Shown piece after piece: positions 13,963-21,541 of a DNA stretch of 26,115 nucleotides. Position 1 is the first letter of the stretch. Each line of letters begins with the position of its first letter. Under the pieces are notes generated by a model. The model did not search any database. It was given only the letters and a program-made list of their open reading frames with translations, and was not told the origin of the DNA. Made by a program: the position numbers and the translations under genes. The stretch is from the NCBI GenBank assembly GCA_031267475.1, contig JAIRZA010000102.1, forward strand, positions 1 through 26,115, in the 5' to 3' direction. This DNA is from Spirochaetaceae bacterium. Lineage in GTDB: Bacteria; Spirochaetota; Spirochaetia; Treponematales; Breznakiellaceae.

Positions 13963-14361
13963 ATGAGTGTTTCTGATCCAGTGGCTGATATGTTGACCAA
14001 ACTCCGTAATGCCGGAATGGCAAAACATGAGAAAGTGGACATCACGACGTCGAGGCTTAAACTTGAAATAATTAAGATACTAAAGACCGAGGGATATATA
14101 CGTAATTTTAAGAAAGTAACGCAAAGCGGTATGAATATTATCCGTGTGTTTTTAAAATATGACGACGAAACTGATCCGGTTATTCACGGTATAAAAAAAG
14201 TATCTACACCAGGACGCCGTGTTTATACCGGGTATAAGACTATGCCCCGCGTGTTTAACGGATTTGGTACATTGATTGTTTCTACATCGAGTGGGGTTAC
14301 CACAGGGAAAAAGGCCGCCGAGAAAAAAGTTGGCGGTGAAGTAATTTGTATGATTTGGTAG
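13963..14361 (+). CDS. rpsH: 30S ribosomal protein uS8
   Basis: S8 binds the central domain of 16S rRNA and in E. coli represses the spc operon. At 132 residues it is normal. The start MSVSDPVADMLTKLRNAGMA and the C-terminal STSSGVTTGKKAAEKKVGGE with a final CMIW are diagnostic. A GGAGG site lies just before the ATG. Confidence 0.97.
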   Translation: MSVSDPVADMLTKLRNAGMAKHEKVDITTSRLKLEIIKILKTEGYIRNFKKVTQSGMNIIRVFLKYDDETDPVIHGIKKVSTPGRRVYTGYKTMPRVFNGFGTLIVSTSSGVTTGKKAAEKKVGGEVICMIW

Positions 14362-14367
14362 GGTTAT

Positions 14368-14907
14368 ATGTCGCGTATTGGAAAAATACCGGTTAAAGTT
14401 CCGGCAGGCGTTAAAGTTTCCTTCAACAATAATACAATTACTGTGGAAGGGCCTAAGGGTAAACTGACACAAGTTTATCATACGGTTGTGAACTTTGAAA
14501 GTAAAGACGGTGAGATTTTAGTCGGCAGGATTAATGATGAGAAGCAGACAAAATCTTTTCATGGGCTGTACCGGAATCTGCTTAATAATATGGTTATTGG
14601 CGTGTCGTCCGGGTTTACGAAAGTGTTGATAATTAATGGCGTCGGCTATCGCGCTGAAGTACAGGGCAAGTTGCTGGTCATGAACCTTGGATTTTCGAAT
14701 GAGGTATATGTAGGGATACCGGAAGGCATTACATTAAAAGCGGAGGCTAACGGCAGGCTTGAGATAAGCGGTATAGATAAGCGTCAAGTTGGCGAGTTTG
14801 CTGCTCAGATTCGGCAGCTCCGCGCTCCTGAACCTTATAAGGGTAAGGGAATACGGTATGAAAACGAGCATATCAGGCGGAAAGTTGGTAAATCCGGCGT
14901 TAAATAA
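14368..14907 (+). CDS. rplF: 50S ribosomal protein uL6
   Basis: L6 lies near the factor-binding centre below the L7/L12 stalk. The 179 residues show both repeats of the fold: SRIGKIPVKVPAGV and TVEGPKGKL in the N half, then the C-terminal signature PEPYKGKGIRYENEHIRRK. It starts 6 nt after rpsH. Confidence 0.97.
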   Translation: MSRIGKIPVKVPAGVKVSFNNNTITVEGPKGKLTQVYHTVVNFESKDGEILVGRINDEKQTKSFHGLYRNLLNNMVIGVSSGFTKVLIINGVGYRAEVQGKLLVMNLGFSNEVYVGIPEGITLKAEANGRLEISGIDKRQVGEFAAQIRQLRAPEPYKGKGIRYENEHIRRKVGKSGVK

Positions 14908-14917
14908 AGGTTGAATC

Positions 14918-15280
14918 ATGTTGCGAAAGATGTTGGAAAAAGATAAAAAACGTTTAAGCCGTAAAGTACATATACGGAAAAGGCTTACAGGCACACCTGA
15001 GAGGCCGCGTATGACGGTAACACGTAGTAATAAGAATTTGTCTATACAGGTAATTGATGATACAAAAGGGCGGACGCTTGTATCTGTTTCGACTTTGGAA
15101 AAAGAGTTGAGAGAGATAAAAGCTACGGTTGCAGGCGGCGCTCAGTTGGGCGAAATTATAGGAAAACGCCTTTTAGAAAAAGATGTAAAGACAGTTGTTT
15201 TTGATAGAAACGGTTATTTGTATCACGGTGTTGTTAAAGCGATGGCGGACGGCGCGCGTAAAACTGGGATACAGTTTTAG
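14918..15280 (+). CDS. rplR: 50S ribosomal protein uL18
   Basis: L18 binds 5S rRNA together with L5. The 120 residues include KRLTGTPERPRMTVTRSNKN, SVSTLEKEL and the ending FDRNGYLYHGVVKAMADGAR. ATG 14933 would be a shorter alternative start (MLEKDKKR), but the one given is 10 nt after rplF and suits coupling. A 64-nt gap to rpsE follows, with nothing visible in it apart from a GGGGGCGG binding site. Confidence 0.95.
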   Translation: MLRKMLEKDKKRLSRKVHIRKRLTGTPERPRMTVTRSNKNLSIQVIDDTKGRTLVSVSTLEKELREIKATVAGGAQLGEIIGKRLLEKDVKTVVFDRNGYLYHGVVKAMADGARKTGIQF

Positions 15281-15344
15281 ATTACGGTTTTGAATGAAAT
15301 GTTGAAACTGGAAGTTCAATGTGTAAAGATTTGTTGGGGGCGGA

Positions 15345-15872
15345 ATGGAACATTCAAGAGATAGAGACCGCGATAGGAACTCGCAAGATAAAGAAAAAGA
15401 GTTCGTAGAGAAGCTGGTTAAATTGAATAGAACGGCAAAAGTTGTAAAGGGAGGACGTCGCTTTTCTTTTTCAGCATTGACTGTTGTTGGCGATCGTAAA
15501 GGTAATGTAGGTTATGGTTTCGGCAAGGCCAATGATGTTTCAGAAGCGATTCGTAAAAGCATGGATAAGGCTAAGCGTAGTATGATAAAGCTGCCGATTA
15601 AGCATGGCACCATACCGCATGAAATTCAAGGAACGTTTAAGTCGTCGGCGGTGCTTTTGAAACCGGCTTGTTCCGGTACGGGTATCATCGCGGGCGGGCC
15701 GGTGCGCGCTATCATGGAGGCCGGCGGTGTTACCGATGTTCTCTCAAAATCTATAGGCGCTTCGAGTCAGTACAATGTTGTTAAAGCGACTTTTGAATGT
15801 ATTAAACAAATGATGGACGCGCGGCTTGTGGCAAAAAACAGAGGCAAGTCGCTCAAAGAACTGTGGGGGTAG
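15345..15872 (+). CDS. rpsE: 30S ribosomal protein uS5
   Basis: S5 is at the mRNA entry channel and affects decoding fidelity. The 175 residues start with a charged extension (MEHSRDRDRDRNSQDKEKE) before the double-stranded RNA-binding part (VVGDRKGNVGYGFGKANDV). The C-terminal half reads GTGIIAGGPVRAIMEAGGV and SIGASSQYNVVKATF. The basic/acidic N-terminal extension is commonly variable in the family. Confidence 0.97.
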   Translation: MEHSRDRDRDRNSQDKEKEFVEKLVKLNRTAKVVKGGRRFSFSALTVVGDRKGNVGYGFGKANDVSEAIRKSMDKAKRSMIKLPIKHGTIPHEIQGTFKSSAVLLKPACSGTGIIAGGPVRAIMEAGGVTDVLSKSIGASSQYNVVKATFECIKQMMDARLVAKNRGKSLKELWG

Positions 15873-15876
15873 ATGA

Positions 15877-16074
15877 ATGGCGGATGTTTCAAATGGAAAA
15901 GTACGGATTCGTCTTGTGCGCAGTACAATAGGCGTGCTTCCTAATCAGCGGGCGACTATCCGTTCGTTGGGATTACGAAAAATAGGTTCGGTGGTTGAAC
16001 AGGAAGTAAACGGAGCGATCATGGGAATGGTAAAAACAGTTTCTCACCTTGTTGAAGTGGAGAAAATAGGCTGA
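15877..16074 (+). CDS. rpmD: 50S ribosomal protein uL30
   Basis: A 65-residue small large-subunit protein. The core VRIRLVRSTIGVLPNQRATIRSLGLRK (in part), then VVEQEVNGAIMGMVKTVSHLVEVE, matches L30. It starts 4 nt after rpsE and ends in a 1-nt TGATG overlap with rplO, so the three genes are tightly coupled. Confidence 0.95.
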   Translation: MADVSNGKVRIRLVRSTIGVLPNQRATIRSLGLRKIGSVVEQEVNGAIMGMVKTVSHLVEVEKIG

Positions 16075-16541
16075 TGCAAGATTTTAATTTACACGCGCCG
16101 CGCGGCGCTAACAAACGGAAAAGAATAATTGGTCGCGGTCAGGGTTCGGGACGCGGTACAACGGCGGGAAAAGGTAATAAGGGGCAGCAATCGCGTTCCG
16201 GCGGCAAGACATATCTTGGTTTTGAAGGCGGTCAGATGCCGTTATATCGCCGTCTTGCCCACCGTGGTTTTTCTAACTACCCATTCAAGAAAATTTATCA
16301 GACGGTGAATCTTTTTGATATTGAAAAACGTTTTGAAGATGGGGCGGTGGTGAGTGTAGCCGCGTTAAAAGCCGCCGGTCTTGTTAAATCTAAGCTGCCT
16401 GTGAAAATTTTGGGTGATGGAGATTTGACCAAAAAAATAAATTGTGAGATTGAAGCGCTTTCAGCTTCCGCAAGGGAAAAGATTGTTAAGGCGGGCGGCG
16501 TTGTAAAAAGCGCGTCTGATTCATCAGATAATGAAAAATAA
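16074..16541 (+). CDS. rplO: 50S ribosomal protein uL15
   Basis: L15 is a late-assembly large-subunit protein with a long basic arm. The arm is seen as GRGQGSGRGTTAGKGNKGQQ followed by GFEGGQMPLYRRLAHRGF. The globular part ends in KIVKAGGVVKSASDSSDNEK, the acidic tail being variable. At 155 residues it is slightly long. The start ATG shares a base with the rpmD stop. Confidence 0.96.
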   Translation: MQDFNLHAPRGANKRKRIIGRGQGSGRGTTAGKGNKGQQSRSGGKTYLGFEGGQMPLYRRLAHRGFSNYPFKKIYQTVNLFDIEKRFEDGAVVSVAALKAAGLVKSKLPVKILGDGDLTKKINCEIEALSASAREKIVKAGGVVKSASDSSDNEK

Positions 16542-16550
16542 GGAAATTTG

Positions 16551-17879
16551 ATGGCTAACCCTTTAGTTGGTATTTTCAGAATAAAAGAGCTTCGTGAACG
16601 CATCTTTTTTACAGTCGTGATGCTTATAGTATTCAGGCTGGGCGCGGTTATTCCAGTTCCCGGCGTTAATGTCCGCGAACTGAACGCATATTTTTTGTCT
16701 CAGCAAAATTCGGGAAACGCCATTGTTGATTACCTTGACTTCTTCGCCGGCGGCGCTTTTTCAAATTTTTCGGTGTTTATGCTGGGCATAATGCCATATA
16801 TTTCGATGTCCATCATTATGCAGTTGCTGTTAATTGTATTTCCGCGGCTAAAAAAATTATCACAAGAAGAGGGCGGCAGAAAAAAAATACAAACATATCA
16901 ACGTTATGGGACGGTTGTTGTTTGTTTAATTCAGTCATACGCGGTTACACAGTATGCCCAAATTATATCACGGAGCGTGGAAAACCTTCTTACGATGAAT
17001 CTTTTGCCGTTTACATTGCTGGCAATGCTTTCAGTTACGACGGGGACGCTGATGCTTATGTGGATGGGAGAGCAGATTACTAAGCGAGGCATAGGAAACG
17101 GTATATCGCTGTTGATATTTGCCGGTATTGTCGCCCGTCTGCCGGATGCTGTTTGGGAATTGGCTGGGCACGTCGCCAGGGGCGAACTTAATCTTGTATT
17201 TGTAATTGTTGTCTGTATCATGTTTGTCGCCGTTATCGCGCTTGTTGTATTTGAGCAGCAGGGGCAGCGGAAAATCACCGTCCATTACGCAAAGCGTGTG
17301 GTTGGCAGAAAGATGTACGGCGCTCAAAATACTTATATCCCGTTCAAAATAAATCCATCGGGAGTAATACCGGTAATTTTCGCGTCTTCGATTCTGACTT
17401 TTCCGTTGCAGATAGCTTCGACAATTGGGAGTAATGTTCCATGGCTTGCGGCTCTTTCCCGCGCTTTGACGCCGCGTGGTGTTTTATATAATATATTATA
17501 TGTTTTACTTATAATATTTTTTGCTTATTTTTATACACAGGTTACGTTGAATCCTATTGAGATTGCAAAGAATATACGCGAGAATGGAGGTTCTATTCCG
17601 GGTATACGGACGGAGAAAATTGAGGAGTACCTTACGAAGATATTGAACAGGATAGTTCTTCCGGGCTCTTTATATCTTGCTCTAATTGCGGTAATACCAA
17701 CAATTATTCAGGTATTGTTTAATTTTCCGTCGTCTATATCGTATTTGATGGGCGGTACGTCGCTTTTGATTTTGGTAGGTGTTGATTTAGATACTATGAG
17801 TCAGATTGAGGCTATGTTGAAAATGCATCACCATGAAGGTTTAACCAAACATGGACGCTTGCGTGGAAGAAACCTATAG
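16551..17879 (+). CDS. secY: Protein translocase subunit SecY
   Basis: SecY is the ten-helix channel of the Sec translocon in the inner membrane. The ATG at 16551 gives 442 residues starting MANPLVGIFRIKELRERIFF. The TTG directly before it is not needed. Helix 1 (TVVMLIVFRLGAVIPVPGV), the plug region (LDFFAGGAFSNFSVFMLGIMPYI in part), the cytosolic GGRKKIQTYQRYGT loop and the C-terminal LNPIEIAKNIRENGGSIPGI loop are clear. The tail EGLTKHGRLRGRN is typical. adk, map and infA, which often follow secY elsewhere, are absent; rpmJ comes next. Confidence 0.97.
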   Translation: MANPLVGIFRIKELRERIFFTVVMLIVFRLGAVIPVPGVNVRELNAYFLSQQNSGNAIVDYLDFFAGGAFSNFSVFMLGIMPYISMSIIMQLLLIVFPRLKKLSQEEGGRKKIQTYQRYGTVVVCLIQSYAVTQYAQIISRSVENLLTMNLLPFTLLAMLSVTTGTLMLMWMGEQITKRGIGNGISLLIFAGIVARLPDAVWELAGHVARGELNLVFVIVVCIMFVAVIALVVFEQQGQRKITVHYAKRVVGRKMYGAQNTYIPFKINPSGVIPVIFASSILTFPLQIASTIGSNVPWLAALSRALTPRGVLYNILYVLLIIFFAYFYTQVTLNPIEIAKNIRENGGSIPGIRTEKIEEYLTKILNRIVLPGSLYLALIAVIPTIIQVLFNFPSSISYLMGGTSLLILVGVDLDTMSQIEAMLKMHHHEGLTKHGRLRGRNL

Positions 17880-17890
17880 GGGGAGAGAAA

Positions 17891-18004
17891 ATGAAAGTTC
17901 GGACAAGTGTAAAACCTATTTGCGATAAATGCAAAGTGATAAAGAGGCATGGTATAATCCGTATCATTTGCCAAAATCCAAAGCATAAGCAGAGGCAGGG
18001 GTAG
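17891..18004 (+). CDS. rpmJ: 50S ribosomal protein bL36, zinc type
   Basis: A 37-residue protein, the smallest of the ribosome, built around one zinc ion. The reading starts MKVRTSVKPICDKCKVIKR and ends KHKQRQG. The ligands C11, C14, C27 and H32 are all present, so this is the zinc-dependent form. GGGGGAGAG precedes the ATG. The position between secY and rpsM is the usual one. Confidence 0.95.
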   Translation: MKVRTSVKPICDKCKVIKRHGIIRIICQNPKHKQRQG

Positions 18005-18012
18005 GGGGTATA

Positions 18013-18378
18013 ATGGCTCGTATTGCAGGCGTTGATTTGCCTAATAAACACGTTGATATCGCATTGACCTATATTTTTGGTATAGGCAGATCGAGCGCGG
18101 TGCAGATTTGTGAGAAGGCAAAAATAGATACTAAACGTTTTATAAACGATCTTTCTGCGGAAGAATTGAATGAATTGCGCCGTTTGATTGAAAACGATTA
18201 CAAAGTGGAAGGCCGGCTCCGGACAGAGATTGCGTTAAACATCAAGCGGCTTATGGATATAGGCTGTTATAGAGGGTTGCGGCATAGAAAAGGTTTGCCA
18301 CTTCGCGGACAGAGGACTCGTACTAATGCGCGTACTCGTAAAGGTAAGAAGAAGACTGTTGCCGGTAAAAAGAAATAG
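18013..18378 (+). CDS. rpsM: 30S ribosomal protein uS13
   Basis: S13 forms bridges to the large subunit and contacts the P-site tRNA through its basic tail. The 121 residues open with MARIAGVDLPNKHVDIALTY and contain IGRSSAVQICEKA and RGLRHRKGLPLRGQRTRTNA. The tail ends KKKTVAGKKK. A 55-nt A/T-rich gap follows before rpsK. Confidence 0.97.
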   Translation: MARIAGVDLPNKHVDIALTYIFGIGRSSAVQICEKAKIDTKRFINDLSAEELNELRRLIENDYKVEGRLRTEIALNIKRLMDIGCYRGLRHRKGLPLRGQRTRTNARTRKGKKKTVAGKKK

Positions 18379-18417
18379 GCAATTTAGGTATAAATATATA
18401 TATTAATAGGAGGAAGG

Positions 18418-18444
18418 ATGAGCGGAGGACAGTGTGGCTGCTAA
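18418..18444 (+). promoter_or_regulatory. Short upstream ORF overlapping the rpsK start
   Basis: An ATG at 18418 with a near-perfect AGGAGG site (18408-18413) opens an 8-residue frame, MSGGQCGC, ending TAA at 18442-18444. It overlaps the GTG start of rpsK (18434) in the +1 frame. The rpsK binding site (GGAGGA, 18424-18429) lies inside it. This could be a leader peptide controlling rpsK, or merely a chance reading frame created by two Shine-Dalgarno sequences in a row. Confidence 0.35.
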
Positions 18445-18817
18445 CGTCAAAAAGAAGAAAGAAAAGAAGTCGGTATATGAAGGCAATGTTTATATACAGG
18501 CGACTTTTAATAATACGATCGTAACCATAACCGATTTGATGGGAAACGCTATTTCGTGGGCGAGTTCCGGCGGTCTTGGTTTTAGAGGCGCAAAGAAATC
18601 AACGCCGTTTGCGGCGCAGACCGTTACAGAAACAGCCGCTCAAAAGGCTATTCAGTCGGGTTTACGGGAAGTTCATGTGTATGTTAAAGGTCCTGGCATG
18701 GGCAGGGAATCCGCTATTCGTCAGCTTGGCGCACTTGGGATGAAAGTTAAGTCTATTAACGATGTAACGCCGATCCCGCATAATGGATGCAGGCCGCGTA
18801 AGACTAGACGTATCTAA
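18434..18817 (+). CDS. rpsK: 30S ribosomal protein uS11
   Basis: S11 lies on the platform of the small subunit near the E site. The start is GTG 18434, since an in-frame TGA (18419-18421) excludes anything further upstream. GGAGGA precedes it by 4 nt. The 127 residues have a lysine-rich N terminus (KKKKEKK) and then GNVYIQATFNNTIVTITD, the QTVTETAAQKAI helix and the RQLGALGMKVKSINDVTPIP ending with GCRPRKTRR. Confidence 0.96.
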   Translation: MAANVKKKKEKKSVYEGNVYIQATFNNTIVTITDLMGNAISWASSGGLGFRGAKKSTPFAAQTVTETAAQKAIQSGLREVHVYVKGPGMGRESAIRQLGALGMKVKSINDVTPIPHNGCRPRKTRRI

Positions 18818-18829
18818 ACGAGGGAAATC

Positions 18830-19465
18830 ATGGCAAGATATACTGGTCCGGTTTGTAGAATGTGCCGGACAGAACAAAAGAAATTGATGCTTAAAGGCGA
18901 CCGGTGCAAAAGCGATAAATGCGCTATAAGCAAGAAGCGGGCGGCTCCAGGAAAAGATCCTAAAGGAAGGATGGGAAAACGTTCGGATTATGCCATACAG
19001 TTGCGTGAAAAGCAGAAACTTAAAAGAGTTTATGGTATGTTGGAAAAACAGTTCAGTCTGTTTTTTGAGCGAGCCCAACGTATGCCTGGTATTACCGGCG
19101 AGAACCTTTTTTTGCTTTTGGAACGGCGCTTAGATAATATTGTTTATCGCTTGCGTTTCGCATCAAGTAGGAAAGAAGCTCGCCAAATTGTTTTGCATGG
19201 TCATATTTTAGTAAATGGAGAATGTGTGAACATTCCTTCATATCTTATTAAAGTGGGGGATTCTATAGAGGTTAAAGATTCAAGTAAGAGTCTTGCGCTT
19301 ATTAAAGATGCTTTGAAGGAGTATGGAAAATCAGGAGTAATGCCGTGGTTGCAGTTAGACCCTGATACCCTTAAAGGGAAATTATTGGCTTTCCCCAGAA
19401 GGAGTGATATAACGGATCTTTCGGACATCAAAGAACAGATGATTGTTGAATATTATTCGAAGTAA
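18830..19465 (+). CDS. rpsD: 30S ribosomal protein uS4
   Basis: S4 binds the 5' domain of 16S rRNA, nucleates assembly and, in E. coli, represses the alpha operon. The 211-residue protein has an N-terminal zinc site with four cysteines (C9, C12, C26, C31), the zinc form. The S4 RNA-binding domain is LERRLDNIVYRLRFASSRKEAR then VLHGHILVNGECVNIPS. It precedes rpoA by 9 nt, the usual arrangement. Confidence 0.97.
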   Translation: MARYTGPVCRMCRTEQKKLMLKGDRCKSDKCAISKKRAAPGKDPKGRMGKRSDYAIQLREKQKLKRVYGMLEKQFSLFFERAQRMPGITGENLFLLLERRLDNIVYRLRFASSRKEARQIVLHGHILVNGECVNIPSYLIKVGDSIEVKDSSKSLALIKDALKEYGKSGVMPWLQLDPDTLKGKLLAFPRRSDITDLSDIKEQMIVEYYSK

Positions 19466-19474
19466 GGAGTCTTC

Positions 19475-20530
19475 ATGGCCCGTAGAAATCTGCTTAAAGG
19501 TTTCAAGAAACCGAAAGGTAGAACTTTTGAAACTAGCGAGTTAAGAAAAGATTATGGAAAATTTATAGCTTCTCCGTTTGAACCAGGTTTTGGTACGACG
19601 ATAGGCAATACACTACGCAGGGTGTTGTTATCGTCGATTCAAGGTTATGCGGTTACGGCGGTTAGGATTGTTTCATACGATGCTGAAGGAACGCCGCATA
19701 ATATATCGAGCGAGTTCGAACTTATACCGAATGTTGTTGAGGATACTCTCGAAATATTGAATAAGCTTAAACAGGTATGTTTTAAGCTGCCGTCAGATAT
19801 TGATCAAGATACGATAATGTTTGAGTGGTCGGGAAAAAATGTAATTAAGAGTGAAGATTTCGCTAAGACCGGTAAAACGGAGGTGCTGAATCCTGGACTT
19901 CATATTATGACTCTTACGGAAGGCGCTCGTGTCGAGATGGAGTTACAGATTGAATTAGGACGCGGCTATATTCCGTCCGAACAGAATGCGCAGCATATTG
20001 AGGTTATAGGTACTATACCTATGGATTCAGTTTTTTCGCCTGTAAAAAAAGTGAAGTATAGTGTTGAACCGACTAGGGTAGGGCAGCGCAGCGATTATGA
20101 TAAGCTCATTTTTGAGTTATGGACTGACGGGACGATTGAGCCGAATAACGCTTTGATTGAGGCTGCCAAGATAGCTAAAGAGCATTTTGCTCTGTTCGTT
20201 AATTTTGATGAAACATCATTCGGTGATGACGAGGAATTGGACGAGGGTGATGAGCGTATCCGGCAATTGATGGGGACTCCTGTTGAAGAGCTTGAGCTGT
20301 CGATTCGCTCGTCGAATTGTCTAAAGATCGCCAATATAAAAACTATAGGCGAATTGGTGCGGAAAACTGAAGAGGATATAAATCAAACTCGTAATTTTGG
20401 CAAAAAGTCGCTACAGGAAATAAAAGAAAAACTGCAAGAATGGGGTTTGACTCTTGGTATAACAAGTAATAATGAATTAAGAAGCGCGTTGAAAATAGGC
20501 GTAAAAAAGGACGATGGTAATGAAGCATAA
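19475..20530 (+). CDS. rpoA: DNA-directed RNA polymerase subunit alpha
   Basis: Alpha dimerises to start assembly of RNA polymerase, and its C-terminal domain binds UP elements and activators. The 351 residues show the dimerisation motif FEPGFGTTIGNTLRRVLLSS (in part near 35-55). The C-terminal domain runs from about 270 to 335 with R278, N281 and K284 in IRSSNCLK, matching the DNA-contacting residues R265, N268 and K271 of E. coli. An acidic linker (DDEELDEGDE) joins the domains. The stop overlaps the rplQ start by 11 nt. Confidence 0.98.
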   Translation: MARRNLLKGFKKPKGRTFETSELRKDYGKFIASPFEPGFGTTIGNTLRRVLLSSIQGYAVTAVRIVSYDAEGTPHNISSEFELIPNVVEDTLEILNKLKQVCFKLPSDIDQDTIMFEWSGKNVIKSEDFAKTGKTEVLNPGLHIMTLTEGARVEMELQIELGRGYIPSEQNAQHIEVIGTIPMDSVFSPVKKVKYSVEPTRVGQRSDYDKLIFELWTDGTIEPNNALIEAAKIAKEHFALFVNFDETSFGDDEELDEGDERIRQLMGTPVEELELSIRSSNCLKIANIKTIGELVRKTEEDINQTRNFGKKSLQEIKEKLQEWGLTLGITSNNELRSALKIGVKKDDGNEA

Positions 20531-20951
20531 ACGGGGCTTTAATCCGCTTGAAAGGATGGCGGCGCATCGTAAAGCTATGGTGCGTAATATGATGACCTCC
20601 TTGTTCAATAAGGAACGTATAGAAACAACAAAGGCTAAGGCGCTTGAGGTAAGGCGTTTCGCCGAAAAATTGATTACCCGCGCTAAGGTAGACTCCGTCC
20701 ATAACCGGCGTATTGTTTCCGGGCGGCTTTATGACGAGGGCATTACGGCAAAATTGTTTACCAATATTGCTCCACGTATGAAGGATCGGAACGGCGGCTA
20801 TACTAGAATCATTAAATTGGGAAAACGCTATGGCGATGCCGCTGAGATTGTAATATTGGAATTGGTTGATTATAAACTGGATACCGAAAAAAAATCCACT
20901 GAAGCTGGCCCAAAGAAAAAGAAGGGAGAAAAAAATGTCCAAAGCGCATAG
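20520..20951 (+). CDS. rplQ: 50S ribosomal protein bL17
   Basis: L17 lies near the tunnel exit of the large subunit. ATG 20520 gives MKHKRGFNPLERMAAHRKAM, the family opening, with AAAGGA 8 nt upstream. ATG 20514 is possible but poorly spaced. The 143 residues include NMMTSLFNKERIETTKAKAL and the C-terminal RNGGYTRIIKLGKRYGDAAE. A lysine-rich tail (GPKKKKGEKNVQSA) follows. Its last 17 nt overlap the next gene, whose binding site lies in this tail. Confidence 0.96.
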   Translation: MKHKRGFNPLERMAAHRKAMVRNMMTSLFNKERIETTKAKALEVRRFAEKLITRAKVDSVHNRRIVSGRLYDEGITAKLFTNIAPRMKDRNGGYTRIIKLGKRYGDAAEIVILELVDYKLDTEKKSTEAGPKKKKGEKNVQSA

Positions 20952-21114
20952 GGGAAAAGGAATTCGTGAGTTATTCCATAAAGGGCGTGGTGTATGTCCT
21001 GTTTGTAAAAAGGAAAATATTAAGATTCTTTATGAACAGGATAAAAATGATGTAAAAGTGAAAATATGTAAAATTTGTAAGGCTGCTATTAAACACGGTA
21101 AAAAAAGTGTGTAA
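20935..21114 (+). CDS. Conserved-looking small zinc-ribbon protein after rplQ
   Basis: A 59-residue basic protein that I cannot assign to a named family. It starts MSKAHRGKGIRELFHKGRG at ATG 20935, behind AAGGGAG (20922-20928). It carries two Cys knuckles, C21-x2-C24 (CPVC) and C45-x2-C48 (CKIC), that should form one zinc ribbon. Its start lies inside rplQ (17-nt overlap), so translation is coupled and it ends the ribosomal operon, just before a strong hairpin. The basic character, the zinc ribbon and the position suggest a ribosome- or RNA polymerase-associated role, but this is inference from context. The in-frame ATG at 20866 would lie deep inside rplQ and is unlikely. Confidence 0.8.
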   Translation: MSKAHRGKGIRELFHKGRGVCPVCKKENIKILYEQDKNDVKVKICKICKAAIKHGKKSV

Positions 21115-21119
21115 AACCG

Positions 21120-21166
21120 GGGGTGGTATAAAAAATACGGCTTATTATGCTGTTTTATGCCGCCCC
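21120..21166 (+). terminator. Long hairpin at the end of the ribosomal operon
   Basis: A 14-bp stem with two G-T pairs forms between GGGGTGGTATAAAA (21120-21133) and TTTTATGCCGCCCC (21153-21166), 5 nt after the last stop codon. Position and strength suit a terminator, but the bases after it (TCCTCATAAAAAATA) contain no T-run. It may instead protect the 3' end or need a factor to stop transcription. Confidence 0.5.
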
Positions 21167-21170
21167 TCCT

Positions 21171-21488
21171 CATAAAAAATATTATTGTAATTCCTTTTTG
21201 ATTCTTGAATTAGTATATTTTATATTCAGTTTTTTATTTTGCGGCTTTTGGGTGAAGAAACTCCCTAAGCAAAATGTTGCGCCTTTGTTGTATGAGAGAC
21301 TCGCGGGATAACAGCGCGGAGCGCATGGAAACCCGCTGGCGGGCGGGCGTGCGCGGGCTTTCAAAATTGACGTGTTCTGAGTATACTGATAGCGCTCGCG
21401 GCAAAAGTGTTGATGCGTCCGGCAATATGGATTTTGGTTTGTCGTTCATGTCTTGCAGGGTGTGGAGCGCTTCGCGGTTTTTAGCGGA
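21171..21488. other. Intergenic stretch before gltB without a supported gene
   Basis: Short open frames on both strands (21274-21501 plus, 21234-21449 minus) have no binding site or recognisable sequence and are judged chance. GAAACTCCCTAAGCAA at 21257-21272 is the exact complement of 4276-4291 near ssrA, so a piece of the dispersed repeat lies here. Around 21300-21365 the sequence turns G/C-rich with short inverted CCCGC/GCGGG runs. I could not find a convincing promoter for gltB. Confidence 0.5.
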
Positions 21489-21520
21489 AGTTGTTCGATA
21501 ACTTCAGTTATCGAACAACT
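21489..21520 (+). repeat. 14-bp perfect palindrome upstream of gltB
   Basis: AGTTGTTCGATAAC (21489-21502) and its exact complement (21507-21520) flank a TTCA loop, 21 nt before the gltB start. It could be an operator, a leader hairpin acting on gltB translation, or another dispersed palindrome. No T-run follows. Confidence 0.75.
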
Positions 21521-21541
21521 CTATTGTATAAAGAGGTTTTT

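Noticed and set aside
21274..21501. A 75-codon plus-strand frame before gltB.
   Set aside because: No binding site, Arg/Ser-rich composition from G/C-rich repeats, and it runs into the palindrome region. Not protein-like.
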